Made by a program: the position numbers and the translations under genes. A model generated the notes under the pieces. That model saw only the letters and a program-made list of their open reading frames with translations, searched no databases and was not told the origin of the DNA. Positions 17,265-24,702 of a stretch of DNA of 44,426 bases are shown piece after piece (within the stretch, counting starts at the first letter, position 1; each line of letters starts with the position of its first letter). Source of the DNA: Streptomyces kronopolitis (GTDB lineage: Bacteria; Actinomycetota; Actinomycetes; Streptomycetales; Streptomycetaceae); the NCBI RefSeq assembly GCF_014646275.1, contig NZ_BMND01000043.1:1-44426 (forward strand), in the 5' to 3' direction.

Positions 17265-17569
17265 GTGACGCTCCGGATCATCTCGTCCAGCTCTTCCTCG
17301 GCCGCCCGCCAGTGCGCGACGGTCTCCTTGATTCCTCCGCCGACCTCGCGGAGCCGCTGCTGGAGCTGGACGAGGGCGTGCTCGGCCTGCTCGTACAGCT
17401 CGCGGTGGGGCCGCGCCGCCTCGTCACCGCCGAAGCCCTCGCGCAGCGCCTCGGCGTCCGCCCGCCGTCTGAATGCGGCCAGCTGCCGGCCCAGTTCTTC
17501 CGCGCGCACCTCGAAGGCCGCACCGAGTGAGTGCAACTCCTCCGTACTGAGCCGGACTTCGTCGGACAT
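17261..17569 (-). CDS. Short WXG-type partner protein
   Basis: This 102-aa protein is almost all helical, with a heptad-like C-terminal half (EHALVQLQQRLREVGGGIKETV). It has the size of WXG100 partners but lacks a clear WXG turn. The ATG at 17569 has GGGGAGA upstream; the in-frame start 13 codons earlier has none. It overlaps the 236-aa WHG gene by ATGA. Type VII partner is inferred from size and pairing. Confidence 0.78.
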   Translation of the reverse strand: MSDEVRLSTEELHSLGAAFEVRAEELGRQLAAFRRRADAEALREGFGGDEAARPHRELYEQAEHALVQLQQRLREVGGGIKETVAHWRAAEEELDEMIRSVT

Positions 17570-17808
17570 GGTTTCTCCCCGAATGGAATGACAGCTGCCT
17601 GCCGGCATCGCCTCACAGGTCTAGCACACCCGCAATAGCCCCGAAGCCTTCCGCGAAGCGGTCACCGGCGGCGCGCGGAATGCATACGCAGCGATATGCG
17701 GCAATACCGGCAACACCCGCCTTGACGGCCTGTTCGCGGCCGTCATGAGACTCTGGACGCCGGTGCCGCGGTTGCGGTTGCTGTGCCATCACATTCAAGG
17801 GGGCAGAG

Positions 17809-18216
17809 ATGAGCAATGAGCGGCAGATCCAGGACGAGGACCTGATGGACGTCGCCCAGGACCCGGAGCAGGCGCACCGGCTGCGCAAGGCGCTGAAGGT
17901 CCTGGCGGACAACCCCAATGTGGGCGGCAAACTCCAGGAGATGGCCCGGGAGGTGCTCTCCGGCCGCATCGGCATGAAGGACGCCATTGAGACGCCCGGG
18001 TACATGGACGCGCTGGGCGACCGGATGCAGCAGATCCGGCGGAACGCGGAGAACCAGACGATGGCCGAACGGGAGGCGTCACGCGAGAAGTTCGCGGCCT
18101 GGCAGAAGGAGCAGGAGGCCCAGGAGGACGCCGAGCGCGCGGAGCGCGACGGCCCTACGGGCGACATCGTGACCGCTCCCCGGCGCGGCGGCCGCGGCGG
18201 CGGGCACCGGGGCTGA
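17809..18216 (+). CDS. Conserved small protein, paralogue of 39680-40084
   Basis: This 135-aa hydrophilic protein has no signal or membrane segment. A central block LQEMAREVLSGRIG is shared almost exactly with the 134-aa product at 39680-40084 (LQEMAREVLSGRVG). Similarity continues through the following 20 or so residues. The C-terminal third is charged and ends in Arg/Gly repeats. AAGGGGG lies 8 bases before the ATG. The function is unknown; presence at both sides of the T7SS genes suggests a cytosolic partner. Confidence 0.82.
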   Translation: MSNERQIQDEDLMDVAQDPEQAHRLRKALKVLADNPNVGGKLQEMAREVLSGRIGMKDAIETPGYMDALGDRMQQIRRNAENQTMAEREASREKFAAWQKEQEAQEDAERAERDGPTGDIVTAPRRGGRGGGHRG

Positions 18217-18244
18217 GCGGAGCACCGCGCGCACGGCGCGCGGC

Positions 18245-18275
18245 GGGCCGGCCCGGCAGCACGCCCGGCCGGCCC
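18245..18275 (+). terminator. Terminator after the 135-aa gene
   Basis: GGGCCGGCC (18245-18253) pairs with GGCCGGCCC (18267-18275), and TTTCTCTTT follows at once. It lies 28 bases after the stop codon. Confidence 0.7.
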
Positions 18276-18338
18276 TTTCTCTTTCCCTGCATTTTCCCCG
18301 CATTCCCCGCAATCGGTGCACCGCACCCGAGACGCCGA

Positions 18339-18366
18339 GACGACGGAAAGCGGACGACGGAAAGCG
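18339..18366. repeat. Two perfect tandem 14-bp repeats
   Basis: GACGACGGAAAGCG occurs at 18339-18352 and again at 18353-18366 without change, followed by GAC. It lies in the gene-free region upstream of the P-loop gene. It may be slippage or a pair of binding sites. Confidence 0.6.
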
Positions 18367-18636
18367 GACCGCCGCCGGAATAGCCGCACGGACCTGCTTT
18401 CTTTCCGCACAGGGTGATCCCCATTTCTCCACACCGGATCTCCCCACGCGGCCATCGGCCACCACCGAGGTGCCTTCCGCACCGCTCTCCTTCCGCAGCC
18501 GCACGCCCCACGTGTTCCGGTTCCGGAACGGCGCACCCCGAACGGTCCGGAGCATGCGGCCCGGAACATAAGATCGAGCCGGCAGGTGCAGGAATCCACA
18601 AAGGTGGATGCGGGATCGATGGGGGACGAGGGAGCC

Positions 18637-20784
18637 ATGAGCGCCTCAGATGAACGATGCGCCGGGGCGGCCGGATACGCACCGCATCCGTACATCGGCG
18701 GGCGCACCGCCGTGCTCCGTGCGCTCGCGGCCTGGCGCATGCGGTGGCCGGGCGCCCCGCGGGTCATCGTCCTCACCGGCAGCCCGGGCAGCGGGCGCTC
18801 GCGCCTGCTCACCGGCTTCCTGATGATGTGCGACCCCGACGGCCGGAGGCAGCTGCCGCTGGACCACATGGACCCGGCGACCGTACCGCCGGACCTCCCG
18901 GCGCCCGCCGTGCCCGACCCGCGGGGGCGCACCGCGGCACAGCTCCTGCGGCTGCTCGCCGACCACTTCCGGCTGAACGCGGCCCGCGCCGAGGACATCT
19001 GCACCGAACTCGCCGCCCGTGAAGAGCCGGTGACGATTGTGGTGCCGGATGTCGACCGGGCCGGCCCGGTGCGCGCCGCGGACGAGCCGGCCCGCGTCGT
19101 CCGCGAGGTCCTCACGCCGCTCGCCACCACCGGCGGGGTGCAGCTGCTGGCCGATGTGCCGCGCGCGCTGGCCGCGGAGCTGGCCCGGGCGCTGCCGCCC
19201 GGCCAGGCGCGGATCATCGACCTCGACGACCCCGAGTGGGCCGACCACGCAGGCCTGGTGCGGCACGCCGAGACCGCGCTGGCGCTGGGTGCCGGGGTGC
19301 CGGAACTCCCCTTCGCCACCGACCCGTCGGCTCGCCGGACGCTCGCCGAGGCGATGGCGCAGCGCGCGGGCGGCAGCCGGCTGACCCTCCAACTCGCCGT
19401 GCAGTCGCTGTTCATGCGGCCCGAGGGCTTCGACCCGGCGGACCCGGCGATGCTCCCCTGCAGCGTCGGCGAGGCGCTGGACCTGCACGCCCGCCGGCTG
19501 GGCGCCGACCCGCTGACCCTGCGCCTGCTGCTGGCACCGCTCGCGTTCGCCGAGGGCGAGGGGCTGCCCGTCGGGCTGTGGGGCCCGCTGGCCGACGCCG
19601 TCGCGGGCCGGGACATGAGCGGCGACCTCGCCGACGGGATGCTGCTGGCCGCGCCGTTCCTCCAGCCGGTCGCGACGGCGGGGCGGGGCGGGGCGGACGG
19701 CGGGGAGCCGGACGGTACGAAGGGCGGGGAGGAGGCCGGGGGCGCCGCGGACGGCGGCCGTACGCTGCTCCGCCTGCTGCACCCGGGCATCGCCGAGGAG
19801 ATCCGCGCCGGTCTGCCGGACGTCCGCGACGCCCAGACCAGGATCGCCATGGCGCTGCTGGAGGCAGTGCCGGAGCAGGACTGGTCCCGGGCCGACCCCT
19901 ACGTCCGCGACCACCTCGCGGCACACACCCTCGACGCCGGGCTCCTGCCCCAACTCCTCACCGACCCGGGCCTGTTCGCCCACGCGGATCCGGTGGCGAT
20001 GCGGGCCGCCATCGAGGCCGTGCCGCTGGAGCAGCTGGGCGCCCCGGCCCGGACGTATCTGCGCATCGCGCCGCTGCTCATCCGCACCCAGGCACCGGCC
20101 GCCGTGCGGGCCGCGTTCCTGGAGTCCGCGTTCGTCGAGGACGGGCTGGCCCCCTATGCCCAGGCGCTGCACGGGCTCGGGTTCGCCCTGCCCTGGCGCA
20201 CCCTGTGGAGCGTGCCGCTGACCGGCGTCCGCGCGGTGACGGCCGGGACCCTCCCGCCGCCGGACGCCGAGGGCGCGGCGGCGGAGGCGGCCGCGGCACC
20301 GGACGGGATGATCGCCGCCGCCTCCCACCCCGTGGCCGCCCTCTTCGTCCCCGAGGGGACCCCTGGTTCCCACCCCGTGCCCGACCCGGACGGCACGACC
20401 ACCATGGCCGATATGGACGGGGCCACCGGCGCGCTCCTCGTCCACGACCTGCTGCGCCCCGGGTACGTCGACGCCGACCCGGCTCGGCTGCGGCGCCCCT
20501 CCGAGGAGGCCCGGGCCGCGGCCCCCTTCGGGTTCAGCCGCGGCGCCGACTCCCTGCGGATCTGGGCGCGCGCGAGCCGTGAGGTGGTGGCCACGCTGCT
20601 CTCGGACACCCCGATCACCGGCGCCGACCTCTCCCCGGACGGCGTGCTCGTCGTCGCCACCGGGCGCGGTGTCACCGCCCGTCAGATCCTCGCCGCGCCG
20701 CCCGCGGCCGCTCCCACCGTGCCGGCCCAGCGCACCGGCCCCCCTGACTCCGCTGCTTCCGACGGCCTCGAAGGAGACCACTGA
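18637..20784 (+). CDS. STAND-like P-loop protein with altered Walker A
   Basis: This 715-aa protein opens with YIGGRTAVLRAL, then VIVLTGSPGSGRSRLL, a Walker A motif with Arg in place of the usual Lys. VTIVVPDVDRAG is a plausible Walker B. The long middle is helical and Ala/Leu-rich, as in STAND sensors. Near the C-terminus ITGADLSPDGVLVVATGRG resembles one WD40-type blade. I chose the ATG at 18637 because GAGGGAG precedes it; earlier in-frame ATGs at 18586 and 18619 lack one. It overlaps the next gene (TGATG). Role unknown; immunity or signalling is inference. Confidence 0.78.
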   Translation: MSASDERCAGAAGYAPHPYIGGRTAVLRALAAWRMRWPGAPRVIVLTGSPGSGRSRLLTGFLMMCDPDGRRQLPLDHMDPATVPPDLPAPAVPDPRGRTAAQLLRLLADHFRLNAARAEDICTELAAREEPVTIVVPDVDRAGPVRAADEPARVVREVLTPLATTGGVQLLADVPRALAAELARALPPGQARIIDLDDPEWADHAGLVRHAETALALGAGVPELPFATDPSARRTLAEAMAQRAGGSRLTLQLAVQSLFMRPEGFDPADPAMLPCSVGEALDLHARRLGADPLTLRLLLAPLAFAEGEGLPVGLWGPLADAVAGRDMSGDLADGMLLAAPFLQPVATAGRGGADGGEPDGTKGGEEAGGAADGGRTLLRLLHPGIAEEIRAGLPDVRDAQTRIAMALLEAVPEQDWSRADPYVRDHLAAHTLDAGLLPQLLTDPGLFAHADPVAMRAAIEAVPLEQLGAPARTYLRIAPLLIRTQAPAAVRAAFLESAFVEDGLAPYAQALHGLGFALPWRTLWSVPLTGVRAVTAGTLPPPDAEGAAAEAAAAPDGMIAAASHPVAALFVPEGTPGSHPVPDPDGTTTMADMDGATGALLVHDLLRPGYVDADPARLRRPSEEARAAAPFGFSRGADSLRIWARASREVVATLLSDTPITGADLSPDGVLVVATGRGVTARQILAAPPAAAPTVPAQRTGPPDSAASDGLEGDH

Positions 20785-22130
20785 TGATCACCCAGGCGCA
20801 GGCGCAGGCCACCGCCGCCCGCTGGCTCAACCCCGAGGGGCACCAGGGGCCGCCGCGTGAGGTGGCCATGGAGGAATTCGACCTCGGCTGGGTGGTGTGG
20901 GCCGTGCCGCCGCCCCCGGAGGTCGACCCGCAGACCGGGCAGCGGCGCCCGCCCGCCGAGATCGGCGCCGCGTGCGGTGTCGTCGACCGGGCGTCCGGCG
21001 AGCTGACGGTGTGGCCGTCGGTGCCGGTCGACGAGGTCGTCGGGATGTACCGGCAGAAGCACGGTACGAGTGCGGGTGCGGGTGCGGAGGGCGCTCCGGC
21101 GGCGGCTCCGGCCGAGCCGCCGGTCACCGGCCCCGGCAACACCGCCGTGGCGACCTACCCCGACCCGTCGACCGGCGAGGAGACCACCCTCGTCCGGGTC
21201 TCGGCGCCCGGCGCGCCCCCCGTCGAGTACCAGCTCCACGACGAGCTGCGGCGGCTGGGCGTGGACCCCGCGCACGTCCGCACGGTCCACACGGATCTGC
21301 GCTCGGCCCTGCTGCCCGGCGGCTACCCGGCCGACTTCGTGCTGCGCACCTTCCCGAACGCGGCCTTCTCCTGCACCGAGGGCTACGGCATGCGCCCCGA
21401 GGAGCGCGCGGAGGGCGTCGCCGGGCTGCGGCGGCTCGTCGAGGCGAGGCCCCGGACGGAGAGCCGGCAGGCACCGCCGCGTCCGCACCGGCTGCCGGTC
21501 CCGCAGAACGTCGCGGCTGCCCCCGGGATGCAGGACGTGGCCCTCGGCAAGCACCTCGTGGAGGTCTTCGGCCCCGAGGGGATCGAGCGCCCGAACCCCG
21601 AGGCCCTCGGCGCGACCCCGCTGCCCGAGTCCACCCGGAACACGCTGACCCTGGCCGGTCTGCCCGCCGCGGTGCCGTTCTTCTTCACCGCCGACCGGTC
21701 CCACACCCCGCCCGCCGGCGGCCTGTTCACCGACGTGGCGACCCATCTGCGCACCACGGGCACCCAGGCCCCGGAGCAGACCCTGACGACCCTTGCGGGG
21801 TACGTCCGGTTCGGCACGGACGGCCTCTACACGCTCGCCGTCCAGTGCGTCGCCCCGGAGAACAACCAGAGCCTCATCGGCACCGTCTGGGCCGTCCAGC
21901 CGTCCTCCGGCGGCGGCCGCTTCGTCAACCGCACCCTGTCCGCCTACCTCCGCTCCCTCACCCTGCTGACGACCACGCGCCGCCAGATGCAGGGCCTGGA
22001 CCCGCACGCGGCAGGCACCGCGGTCGCCGCCTTCCAGGAGCAGATCGCCGCCCTCGACTCCTGGGCCCTGGACGACGAGGGCAACTGGTGGTCACTGATC
22101 ATCGAGCAGATGTGGCATGGGTTGTTCTGA
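20784..22130 (+). CDS. Imm35-like / deaminase-like / SUKH-4-like fusion
   Basis: This 448-aa protein has three parts. Residues 1-95 resemble YrhB/Imm35 immunity proteins (EEFDLGWVVWAV, GVVDRASGELTVWPS). Residues about 145-220 resemble the toxin-type deaminase fold, but the expected zinc Cys positions read TDLRSALLPGGYPADF, so it looks inactive. Residues about 280-448 resemble SUKH-4 (LPAAVPFFFTAD, RFVNRTLSAYLRSL). The ATG shares one base with the upstream stop, after GAAGGAG. These families belong to polymorphic-toxin immunity; assignments come from memory of motifs. Confidence 0.75.
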   Translation: MITQAQAQATAARWLNPEGHQGPPREVAMEEFDLGWVVWAVPPPPEVDPQTGQRRPPAEIGAACGVVDRASGELTVWPSVPVDEVVGMYRQKHGTSAGAGAEGAPAAAPAEPPVTGPGNTAVATYPDPSTGEETTLVRVSAPGAPPVEYQLHDELRRLGVDPAHVRTVHTDLRSALLPGGYPADFVLRTFPNAAFSCTEGYGMRPEERAEGVAGLRRLVEARPRTESRQAPPRPHRLPVPQNVAAAPGMQDVALGKHLVEVFGPEGIERPNPEALGATPLPESTRNTLTLAGLPAAVPFFFTADRSHTPPAGGLFTDVATHLRTTGTQAPEQTLTTLAGYVRFGTDGLYTLAVQCVAPENNQSLIGTVWAVQPSSGGGRFVNRTLSAYLRSLTLLTTTRRQMQGLDPHAAGTAVAAFQEQIAALDSWALDDEGNWWSLIIEQMWHGLF

Positions 22131-22440
22131 GGGCGGTTGTTCCGAGGGGCGGGAGGTTGAGGTTGGGGGGCGGCTCGGGGGACGGGGGAGATGGGGGACG
22201 GGCCGCCGGGGGGCCTGTGTAGGCGAAGGGGTGGAGGGCCGCACGGCTTGAAGGCCTGTCGGGCCTGAGCTGCCGAAGGGCCTGCAAGGTTGGAGGGGCT
22301 GGAGGGCCCGAGGGCTTGCACGGCTGATGGGCTGGAGGGCCCGGGAAGCCTGCAGGCCTGGAGCCCTGAAGGGCCTCCGCGGCCGAAGGGCCGGAGGGCC
22401 GGAGGGGGCCTGGAAGGCTGCAGGCGTCTGGCGAGCTGCA
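22131..22440. repeat. Degenerate short purine-rich repeats
   Basis: The gap after the SUKH gene is filled with variants of GGCCTGNAGGG and CTGGAGGGCC, at irregular spacing of about 9-20 bases, strongly G-rich on the plus strand. The minus strand reads as Pro/Ala-rich open frames, an expected artefact. The rest of the 390-base gap, to 22520, shows no gene. Confidence 0.65.
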
Positions 22441-22520
22441 TGGCGTAAGAGGGCACATGCGCGTCACAGGGCCGTCATGCCTCATGCCTCACGCCGACAC
22501 AGGTCAGCAGCAAGACGCCA

Positions 22521-22820
22521 TCAGGGCAACAGCAGCCAGTCCGCGGCCAGTGCGGCCGCCAGGCCGAGGCCCAGCATCCAGGTGCCGAGCCGGGTACGCC
22601 CGTGCCGACTGAGCTCGATCACCACGCCGCAGAGCACCAGCGCCGCCCCGTACACCCCGACCACCAGCACCGACGTACGCGACGCCAGGCGCACCACGAG
22701 CACCACCGCCATCGCGGCCATCAGCACCGAGGCCAGGACGATGCGTATCCGCCGCGCCTGACGTGGCGTCAACCCCACACGACTGTCGGTCAGGGGCTCT
22801 TCATTGCCGGGCATGTCCAT
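22521..22820 (-). CDS. Small three-helix membrane protein
   Basis: This 99-aa protein has three hydrophobic stretches (about 27-45, 50-68 and 80-98), with basic residues between them (LTPRQARRIR, SRHGRTRLG). I start it at the ATG at 22820 (MDMPGNEEPL); a second ATG lies two codons on. Neither has a good ribosome binding site, so the start is uncertain, and a 150-residue frame upstream looks unlike protein. It is alone on the minus strand between plus-strand genes. Function not recognised. Confidence 0.65.
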   Translation of the reverse strand: MDMPGNEEPLTDSRVGLTPRQARRIRIVLASVLMAAMAVVLVVRLASRTSVLVVGVYGAALVLCGVVIELSRHGRTRLGTWMLGLGLAAALAADWLLLP

Positions 22821-22983
22821 GAAGCGGAATGCTACGGGACCGGCGCCCGCCCCCACCCGCCACTCCCCCGCCCGGCACCACCCCACCCACCAGCGACGCC
22901 CACCGCCGCACGAAACCCCAATTCGCGCCCCACAGCGAGTCGTTGGGCACCCATATCCGCACGCTCCCTCCACACCTCTCGCC

Positions 22984-23014
22984 TTGACATGCCTGGATCG
23001 AGATCACCTAGGGT
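22984..23014 (+). promoter_or_regulatory. Probable vegetative promoter for the 23.1-kb WXG pair
   Basis: TTGACA (22984-22989) and TAGGGT (23009-23014) are both excellent hexamers for the principal Streptomyces sigma factor, though the 19-base spacer is long. It would give a leader of about 50 bases before the GTG at 23073. Confidence 0.55.
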
Positions 23015-23072
23015 GGATCACTAAGGACGCGACAGATATCTGCGCGAAACACACGGCATTACGGGGGTATGC

Positions 23073-23402
23073 GTGGCAGGCAAGGCATTCGACGTAGATC
23101 CGGATGTACTGCGCACGCAGGGCACCAACTTCGTCCACATCGGCGGCGATTTCTCCAAGGCGTCGAAGAAGCTCCAGGACGACCTGGAAGGCCTCGGCAG
23201 CCCGTGGGAGAACTGCGACTTCGGCGACATCTTCGAAACGATCTACACGCCGATCCGGGACGGCATGTTCGAATCGATGGACTCCTTGGGCGAGCGCCTC
23301 GAAGGCATCGGCGACAAGTTGCAGCAGATGGCCGGTTCATACACCACATCCGACGAACAGGGCATCCACACCATCAGCGCCGTAGGCCGCCCGGCCCTCT
23401 GA
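23073..23402 (+). CDS. Short EspC/WXG-like T7SS protein
   Basis: This 109-aa protein opens with KAFDVDPDVLRTQG, like EspC-type proteins. It has a turn region SPWENCDFGDIF with Trp45, in place of a strict WXG, and a second long helix (MDSLGERLEGIGDKLQQM). The GTG at 23073 has GGGGG about 7 bases upstream. It pairs with the 342-aa gene 116 bases downstream. Probably the secreted partner or chaperone of that protein. Confidence 0.82.
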   Translation: MAGKAFDVDPDVLRTQGTNFVHIGGDFSKASKKLQDDLEGLGSPWENCDFGDIFETIYTPIRDGMFESMDSLGERLEGIGDKLQQMAGSYTTSDEQGIHTISAVGRPAL

Positions 23403-23518
23403 GGCCCACCCGCCGCACCCCACACCACACCCAGCGGCGGCTTTTCCCCTCCCATCTCCTTTCTCCTTCTCCCCATTGCGCTCGGCAATGGGATACCACC
23501 GCACGGGGGACGATCACT

Positions 23519-24547
23519 GTGTCATTGACGCTGCCAAGCGAGGTGGCTTGGGTCCTTGACCTGCTCGGCTACAACTGGCCGGACGCCGACGAGGACAAGC
23601 TCCACGAATGCGCCCAGGCCTGGCGCAACTTCGCCGAGGCGGTCAACCAGGCGGCATCTCAAGGCTCCACGGCAGCGGGCGAAGTAGTCTCCGCGAACTC
23701 CGGCGAGGCCGTCGAGGGCTTTTCCCAGGAATGGGGTTCCTTCTCCGGCGGCGGCGACAGCGGGGACAACTACCTCCGCGATGCCGCCGCCGCGGCGGAA
23801 GTCATCGCCGTCGCCTTCGACGCGGCGGCCATCGCCGTGCTCGCGGGAAAGATCGCCGTTATTGTCCAGCTCGTCATCCTGGCCGCGGAAATCATCGCGG
23901 CCCAGGCCGCCGCGCCCTTCACCCTCGGTCTCTCCGAAATCGGCGCCGCAGGCGGCACTCAGGCGACCCGCCTGGTGGTCCGCCAGATCCTCGACAAGAT
24001 CAAGCGCGAGGTCATGGAAGCGGCCACCAAGGCCATGGAGCACGCCACCATGGACGCCATCAAGAAGATGGCGAAAAAGGCCGTCTCCAAGGAAGCCCGC
24101 AAGATCGCGACGGATTACGTCAAGAAGACGGTCAAGGAGACGGTCAAGGAAAAGGTCGTCGACCAGGCGAAGGAAATCGCCAAGGACAAGATCGTCGAAG
24201 AGGGCAAGAACAAGGCCAAAGAGGCCGCCACGGAGATGGCCCAGAACGTCGCCCAGCAGGGCATCGAGAGCCACTTCGGCGCCCGCGACGGCATCGACTG
24301 GGGCGAAACCGCCGACATCGGCAAGGACAAGGCCGGCGAATACGTCGACGGCCTCAAGGAAGGCGCCCAGGAATACAAGGACGGCGTCACCAGCCTGGCC
24401 GACCCCGGCACCTACCTCGACCACGCCAAGGACGACCTCACCACCCGGGGCCTCGACGCCGCCCAACGCCACACCGACCGCCACACCCGCGGCGCCACCA
24501 CCCGCCACCAGGACGTCACAGACGAGGTCCGCTCAGTCTTCGGCTGA
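23519..24547 (+). CDS. WXG100-like protein with long charged helix
   Basis: This 342-aa protein starts SLTLPSEVAWVLDLLG-NWPDADEDKL, typical of the WXG100-like N-terminal domain of large Streptomyces T7SS toxins. A hydrophobic helical stretch (about 88-130) follows. Residues about 165-255 are Lys/Glu/Ala-rich, with 11-residue periodicity (VKKTVKETVKEKVVDQAKEI) like LEA proteins. No C-terminal toxin domain is visible, and it is shorter than most relatives. The GTG at 23519 has ACGGGGGA upstream; the frame is open earlier but overlaps the partner gene. Confidence 0.8.
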   Translation: MSLTLPSEVAWVLDLLGYNWPDADEDKLHECAQAWRNFAEAVNQAASQGSTAAGEVVSANSGEAVEGFSQEWGSFSGGGDSGDNYLRDAAAAAEVIAVAFDAAAIAVLAGKIAVIVQLVILAAEIIAAQAAAPFTLGLSEIGAAGGTQATRLVVRQILDKIKREVMEAATKAMEHATMDAIKKMAKKAVSKEARKIATDYVKKTVKETVKEKVVDQAKEIAKDKIVEEGKNKAKEAATEMAQNVAQQGIESHFGARDGIDWGETADIGKDKAGEYVDGLKEGAQEYKDGVTSLADPGTYLDHAKDDLTTRGLDAAQRHTDRHTRGATTRHQDVTDEVRSVFG

Positions 24548-24635
24548 CCCGCCAAGGCCCTCCGGCCGCACCATGAGCAGAGGGACCCTGCACGATGAGC
24601 TGAAGCTCGCCCACCCCTGCCCCCCATCCCAAACA

Positions 24636-24676
24636 CTTCGGGGTCCGCAGGCTGAACCACCCTGCGGACCCCGAAG
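24636..24676. terminator. Bidirectional terminator, GGGGTCCGCAG family
   Basis: CTTCGGGGTCCGCAGG (24636-24651) pairs perfectly with 24661-24676 across a 9-base loop. It lies between a plus-strand and a minus-strand gene that converge. Its core is shared with the hairpins at 26194 and 27758. Confidence 0.85.
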
Positions 24677-24702
24677 AATCACGCCTTCACACAGCCACTG
24701 CC

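Larger units (their letters stand above)
18217..18636 (+). promoter_or_regulatory. Gene-free leader region before the P-loop gene
   Basis: These 420 bases hold a terminator at 18245-18275 and a perfect tandem 14-bp repeat. The rest is pyrimidine-rich sequence (for example CATTTTCCCCGCATTCCCCG near 18291). No convincing gene was found on either strand. A promoter for the P-loop gene is expected but no strong hexamer pair is visible. Confidence 0.5.

Noticed and set aside
22099..22485. Pro/Ala-rich open frames on the minus strand
   Set aside because: They arise from the degenerate G-rich repeats and have no start site or homologous feel.
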